From contig DAOVUU010000049.1 of NCBI GenBank assembly GCA_030632405.1, positions 1 through 9,909 of the forward strand: a DNA stretch of 9,909 nt, in the 5' to 3' direction. The notes beneath the pieces are model-generated. The model did not search any database. It saw only the letters and a program-made list of their open reading frames with translations, and was not told the DNA's origin. Origin of the DNA: Desulfobulbaceae bacterium (GTDB lineage: Bacteria; Desulfobacterota; Desulfobulbia; Desulfobulbales; Desulfocapsaceae). The translations under genes were made by a program, and so were the position numbers. Each line of letters begins with the position of its first letter. The first letter of the stretch is position 1. Below are positions 6,626-9,909 of the stretch, one piece after another.

Positions 6626-6629
6626 CAAC

Positions 6630-8210
6630 ATGACGCAAATAGCGATTATTCAAGCAGCACCGCAGTCAACCCCAACCGTTCCAACACTTACCCAAAATAA
6701 GCCAAACCACTTTTTCCCCCATCTCGAAAAAGCAGTTACAGAGACAACACAAGCTGATTCAGACGCCATATCCGAAAATGTCATTCCAGCTATAAACCAA
6801 TCTTTTATTGATTCTTCCCCCTCTGAAACTGCTGAACACGATCTTGACACACCTCATTTAGCCGACATAAAACTCAATGCAGCAGCAGATCACATTGAAG
6901 AAGGCTTCATTGAAGCCCTGACAATGGGTAATCCAGCAGATGCAGAAAATGCAAAACTGGTGACCGCTGAAAAAGAACTCCTTCCAATATTTCAACGAAT
7001 TAAACAAAAAAATCTGGTTCTGCAAAATTCAGGACAGGAAATCTCTGCACAACCTGCAAGCCATGTATTAACCCGGCAGTCTCCAGGACAAGAAATCGCC
7101 ATGCAGCATGCAGGACACGGATTAACCCTGCACCCGCCAGGACAGGAAGTCGCAGCGCAGGCTGGTGGCAGAAAAATATCCACGGAAGTTGCGAACAAAG
7201 TATTCCATCTTTTAGATCAAGGGAAAAGTAGTGGAGTAAGTGATACACCTTTGAAGATTGATATTGCAGCAGCAATGCCCCAGGACAAAAACAACCCGCT
7301 CCCTCCACCTACTCAAAACCAGACAGTTCTTCAGCAGTTGCAGCAGATTATCAGCAACGCCAACGAAACCGGCACAATCTCTATCCGAGTTACGGGGAAC
7401 AATGATTCACTGCAGTATCGTGGTGAAGCGGGGACCGAACCAGGGAATATACTATCCAGTCAAATCGTCGAGCAGAGCAAAGTTGCTGAAAAACAGGCAT
7501 CTCAAATCCCGACATTGCGTCAGGACATGCTCGCTCAGTATTTTGATGCCAAAGTTAACACCAGAGAACCAAGTGATTCCGGATCAAACACACAGTCCAG
7601 TGACCAGCAGAACAATGCTAACAGTCAGCAAACCTCAACGACCCCACAGGTAAACTCATCACTTTCACCCGAACAGTCAAGCAGTTTCCAGAATGTGTCG
7701 ACACTTATGCAGGATCTGCAGACCGGCCAGACTCAAAACGGTGTAAAATCTGTAATTTTACCATCGGGAACTGTGGTAAATGAAGAAAATGTTATGCAGC
7801 AGATAGTCGAACGCTTTCAGATTAACAATAGGGCTAATGATATCAAAATCAGCCTGAAGCTTCATCCGGAAGAACTAGGTGAGCTTAAAATTGATCTCAC
7901 TTTGAAAGAAGGATCCATCAAGGCTAACGTTATAGCCCACAGCCAACATGTCCAGGAAATTATAGAAAAGAACATGATAAAACTGAGGAATGTCCTGGAA
8001 GATCAAGGTTTTACTATTGAAGAAATAGTGGTCACTTCAGAATCAGATTCCGTACCGGATTTTGATCTTTTTGAGCAGCACCTCCCCCAGCAGAATGATT
8101 TCTCGCCACACGTAGCCGAAACCAGAAACCACAATGATTTTGATATAGCCCTTGAAGATGCCGTTGAGCAATCTGTCGAATCAACAACAGGTGTCAATAT
8201 ACAAGCATAG
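6630..8210 (+). CDS. fliK: Flagellar hook-length control protein FliK
   Basis: FliK is secreted during hook assembly, acts as the hook-length ruler and then switches the export gate (FlhB) to filament substrates. The product is 526 residues, longer than Salmonella FliK at about 405. Residues 1-380 are polar, rich in Gln, Ser, Asn and Pro, and probably extended, as needed for a ruler. They contain an 18-residue repeat from G135 to about 188. The C-terminal hook domain spans about 385-475. It carries [20 protein letters not shown], then [20 protein letters not shown] and [17 protein letters not shown], which is the conserved switch region. About 50 acidic and polar residues follow. The gene starts 4 nt after the MotE-like stop with only a weak ribosome site. 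N-terminal sequence conservation is low, as is usual for FliK, so the call rests on the C-domain and on its place before flgD. Confidence 0.94.
   Translation: MTQIAIIQAAPQSTPTVPTLTQNKPNHFFPHLEKAVTETTQADSDAISENVIPAINQSFIDSSPSETAEHDLDTPHLADIKLNAAADHIEEGFIEALTMGNPADAENAKLVTAEKELLPIFQRIKQKNLVLQNSGQEISAQPASHVLTRQSPGQEIAMQHAGHGLTLHPPGQEVAAQAGGRKISTEVANKVFHLLDQGKSSGVSDTPLKIDIAAAMPQDKNNPLPPPTQNQTVLQQLQQIISNANETGTISIRVTGNNDSLQYRGEAGTEPGNILSSQIVEQSKVAEKQASQIPTLRQDMLAQYFDAKVNTREPSDSGSNTQSSDQQNNANSQQTSTTPQVNSSLSPEQSSSFQNVSTLMQDLQTGQTQNGVKSVILPSGTVVNEENVMQQIVERFQINNRANDIKISLKLHPEELGELKIDLTLKEGSIKANVIAHSQHVQEIIEKNMIKLRNVLEDQGFTIEEIVVTSESDSVPDFDLFEQHLPQQNDFSPHVAETRNHNDFDIALEDAVEQSVESTTGVNIQA
7032..7193 (+). 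repeat. Tandem 54-bp repeat within fliK (about 3 copies)
   Basis: Three consecutive in-frame units start at 7032, 7086 and 7140. Each begins with a GQE[IV] codon block, and the period is exactly 54 bp (18 residues). At the protein level, copies 1 and 2 ([18 protein letters not shown] and [18 protein letters not shown]) match well. Copy 3 ([14 protein letters not shown]...) decays after its first half. The repeat lies in the ruler part of FliK. Confidence 0.8.
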
Positions 8211-8213
8211 GAG
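8209..8213 (+). promoter_or_regulatory. Ribosome binding site of flgD overlapping the fliK stop
   Basis: AGGAG lies 5 nt before the ATG at 8219 and shares its first two bases with the fliK TAG (8208-8210). It is a stronger site than those of the preceding three genes. Confidence 0.75.
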
Positions 8214-8218
8214 TCACC

Positions 8219-9016
8219 ATGAGCAGTTATATAGACGTAATAGGTCAGGCAGCAACTGCCACAAATGCATCAAATAAACCAAGCAGTGCTACAGATCCTG
8301 ACGAAAACAGCATGGGCAAAGAGGATTTTCTTACGCTTCTGGTCGCCCAGTTACAAAACCAGGACCCGCTCAACCCGGATGATCCTACAGAGTTTACGGC
8401 TCAGCTGGCGCAGTTCAGTTCACTGGAACAGTTGTTTACCTTAAATGAAAGTATGAATAATCTGGTCGCCTCGAATGCCAGTTCTGACCGCCTCTCCACC
8501 CTCGGTACCATAGGGAAAGATGTGGCATATTACGGAGCTGATTTAAAATACAGTGGCGACCCGGTCGAGGTTGGATATCAGCTTGACGGGCCAGCCACTG
8601 ATGTGACGCTTTCCCTTCAGCAAAATGGTGCGACAGTAGCGACCTTGAGAGGTACCGACTTGACGGAAGGCAGTCATTTTATCATTTGGGATGGTCTTAC
8701 CGATAAAGGAGAAAATGCCCCGATCGGTGATTACAAGGTCGTTATCAGTGCCAAAGCTGTGGATGGAGAAAATGTGGGTGTTGCACCTCTAATCAAATCA
8801 GAAGTGACCGGAGTTGACCTGGAAGGAGAATCCGGTGGAATTCTTATCACTCAGTCAGGATCTGTGAAATTCAATGAGATCCTGGGAGTATATGAACCCG
8901 GTACTAAGGTAAGTACCATAGTCGCAGATGAAGAAGAAAGTGTTGACGAAGATGTTGAAGAGACACTGGATACTGTGGCAGCTCTGACAGAGGATGTAGC
9001 CGAAATAGTAGAATGA
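8219..9016 (+). CDS. flgD: Flagellar hook cap/assembly protein FlgD
   Basis: FlgD forms the cap at the tip of the growing hook and guides FlgE polymerisation; it is discarded when the hook is complete. The product is 265 residues, against about 230 in Salmonella. The N-terminal export and capping region has the family hallmark [20 protein letters not shown] at 32-51, followed by [18 protein letters not shown] at 55-72. The middle part, about 100-195, is the FlgD Ig-like domain ([38 protein letters not shown]), closed by a Tudor-like strand set to about 235 that includes [18 protein letters not shown]. Residues 237-265 are an unusual acidic extension, with 14 Asp/Glu in 29. The gene follows fliK by 8 nt. 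flgE comes after a 63-nt gap. Confidence 0.96.
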   Translation: MSSYIDVIGQAATATNASNKPSSATDPDENSMGKEDFLTLLVAQLQNQDPLNPDDPTEFTAQLAQFSSLEQLFTLNESMNNLVASNASSDRLSTLGTIGKDVAYYGADLKYSGDPVEVGYQLDGPATDVTLSLQQNGATVATLRGTDLTEGSHFIIWDGLTDKGENAPIGDYKVVISAKAVDGENVGVAPLIKSEVTGVDLEGESGGILITQSGSVKFNEILGVYEPGTKVSTIVADEEESVDEDVEETLDTVAALTEDVAEIVE

Positions 9017-9064
9017 AATTGATTAGTTAATTACCACGGATTGGTACTACAAACTGACTCTCAG

Positions 9065-9070
9065 AGGAGG
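9065..9070 (+). promoter_or_regulatory. Strong ribosome binding site of flgE
   Basis: AGGAGG, the full consensus core, lies 9 nt before the ATG at 9080 within the purine-rich stretch GAGGAGGGAG. It is the best ribosome site in the window, as fits a subunit needed in over a hundred copies per hook. Confidence 0.8.
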
Positions 9071-9079
9071 GAGTAAATA

Positions 9080-9909
9080 ATGGGGATATCTAGTGCACTG
9101 TACAGTGGGGTCAGCGGACTGAATACCAACGGGCAGGCAATGAGTGTCATCGGTAATAACCTGGCCAATACAAACACCATCGGGTTCAAAGGGTCTCGTA
9201 CTGTTTTTTCTGATCTTTTATCAAGCAACATTAAAGGTTCAGGCGGATTTTCCCAGGTAGGACGCGGTGTTGGCATGTCCACGGTCGACAACATCTTCAG
9301 CCAGGGTACATTTGAATCAACTGAATCGAATTTAGATGTGGCGATCGAAGGTGAAGGTTTCTTTATGATGAAAGAGCCGGGAGATTTAACAACTTATTAT
9401 TCCCGGGCAGGGGCTTTCAGATTTGATGAGAACGGTTACCTGGTCAACCCGGAAGGCTTTCGCATCCAGGGCAAGGGCTTTGATGCAAACGGCACATTAA
9501 AGGCAGGAGATGCAGGCGATATTCAAGTCTTAAATGAAGGACTGATTGCCGGTAATGCAACCTCAGCTATGGCCCTTAATACGAATCTAGACTCTGCTGA
9601 AGGAATCCTTCCTTTAGGCGGCTTTGTTATAACCGATCCGAACACATTCAACTATTCATCCTCTACACAGGTTTTTGATACCCTGGGGAATCCCCACCTC
9701 CTCACTACCTATTTCATTAAAACGGCCGAGAATACCTGGAACTGGGCCTGGAGTGCCGAAGATGATACCGGTGCCACATTGCAGGGGGTTGGTGCTCAGA
9801 CACTCAGTTTCACGGAAGACGGTATACTGACAAATGCTGCTTTAGATCCACCTCTACCTACCACTGGAAATATTGCTGCCATAGACTGGGCCAACGGTAC
9901 GGCAGTAAC
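9080..9909 (+). CDS. flgE: Flagellar hook protein FlgE, 3' end missing
   Basis: FlgE polymerises into the hook, the flexible joint between rod and filament, and is exported by the flagellar apparatus. The frame is open from ATG 9080 to the window edge, giving 276 visible residues; family members have about 400 or more. Residues 1-40 are the rod/hook N-terminal helix, with SALYSGVSGLNTNGQAMSVI and NNLANTNTIGFKGSR. The D1 domain has LDVAIEGEGFFMM at 85-97 and YYSRAGAFRFDENGYLVNPE at 106-125. The FlgE-specific D2 domain begins at about 190, with SSTQVFDTLGNPHLLTTYFI. Asn-Leu-Asp strands near 165-172 also fit FlgE rather than FlgF or FlgG. The position after flgD agrees. The terminal D1/D0 helix lies beyond the window. 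The 5' end is secure because of the strong ribosome site. Confidence 0.96.
   Translation, partial: MGISSALYSGVSGLNTNGQAMSVIGNNLANTNTIGFKGSRTVFSDLLSSNIKGSGGFSQVGRGVGMSTVDNIFSQGTFESTESNLDVAIEGEGFFMMKEPGDLTTYYSRAGAFRFDENGYLVNPEGFRIQGKGFDANGTLKAGDAGDIQVLNEGLIAGNATSAMALNTNLDSAEGILPLGGFVITDPNTFNYSSSTQVFDTLGNPHLLTTYFIKTAENTWNWAWSAEDDTGATLQGVGAQTLSFTEDGILTNAALDPPLPTTGNIAAIDWANGTAV

Noticed and set aside
7258..7653. 131-codon + strand frame inside fliK
   Set aside because: It is a second frame of the low-complexity fliK ruler region, rich in Ser and Arg, and no domain is visible. fliK has a recognisable C-terminal domain in its own frame.

Overview
The window is one long flagellar operon, read left to right on the + strand with no gene on the other strand. 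It encodes the core of the flagellum: rod, MS-ring, rotor switch, export ATPase complex, hook-length control and hook. The order is flgC (5' part missing), fliE, fliF, fliG, fliH, fliI, fliJ, a MotE/YlxF-like gene, fliK, flgD and flgE (3' part missing). From general knowledge, this is the order of the Bacillus subtilis fla/che operon, including a YlxF-type gene between fliJ and fliK. The base composition is moderate, and the proteins look like those of a Gram-negative bacterium with polar flagella. My best guess is a member of the Desulfobacterota (Desulfobulbales-like). That is an inference from overall protein style and from an ATTCCC-N8-GGGAAT hairpin repeat; no taxonomic marker lies in the window.

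Layout. Positions 1-611 hold the end of flgC and all of fliE, which encode the proximal rod and the rod/MS-ring junction. Positions 612-792 form the only sizeable gap, 181 bp. It contains a perfect 8-bp inverted repeat, a short imperfect direct repeat and a T9 tract just before the fliF ribosome binding site. Positions 793-3429 hold fliF and fliG, the MS-ring and the rotor switch protein that binds it. Positions 3416-6078 hold fliH, fliI and fliJ, the soluble export ATPase complex. Positions 6083-6625 hold a coiled-coil, signal-peptide-bearing MotE/YlxF-like gene. Positions 6630-8210 hold fliK, the hook-length ruler and export switch. Positions 8219-9016 hold flgD, the hook cap. flgE, the hook subunit, starts at 9080 and runs off the end.

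The genes are packed tightly. fliG/fliH overlap by 14 nt and fliI/fliJ by 1 nt. The other spacings are 3-15 nt, except for the gaps before fliF (181 nt) and before flgE (63 nt). This points to a single transcript with translational coupling, with those two gaps as the plausible places for differential regulation. All complete frames are intact, and no pseudogene, mobile gene, RNA gene, CRISPR array or convincing terminator was seen.

This is mostly a conventional locus, and I did not find an undescribed system. The points most worth a second look are the palindromic repeat between fliE and fliF, a 54-bp tandem repeat inside fliK, the possible lipoprotein signal of the MotE-like protein, the acidic C-terminal tail of FlgD, and a C9/A8 homopolymer pair inside fliI.
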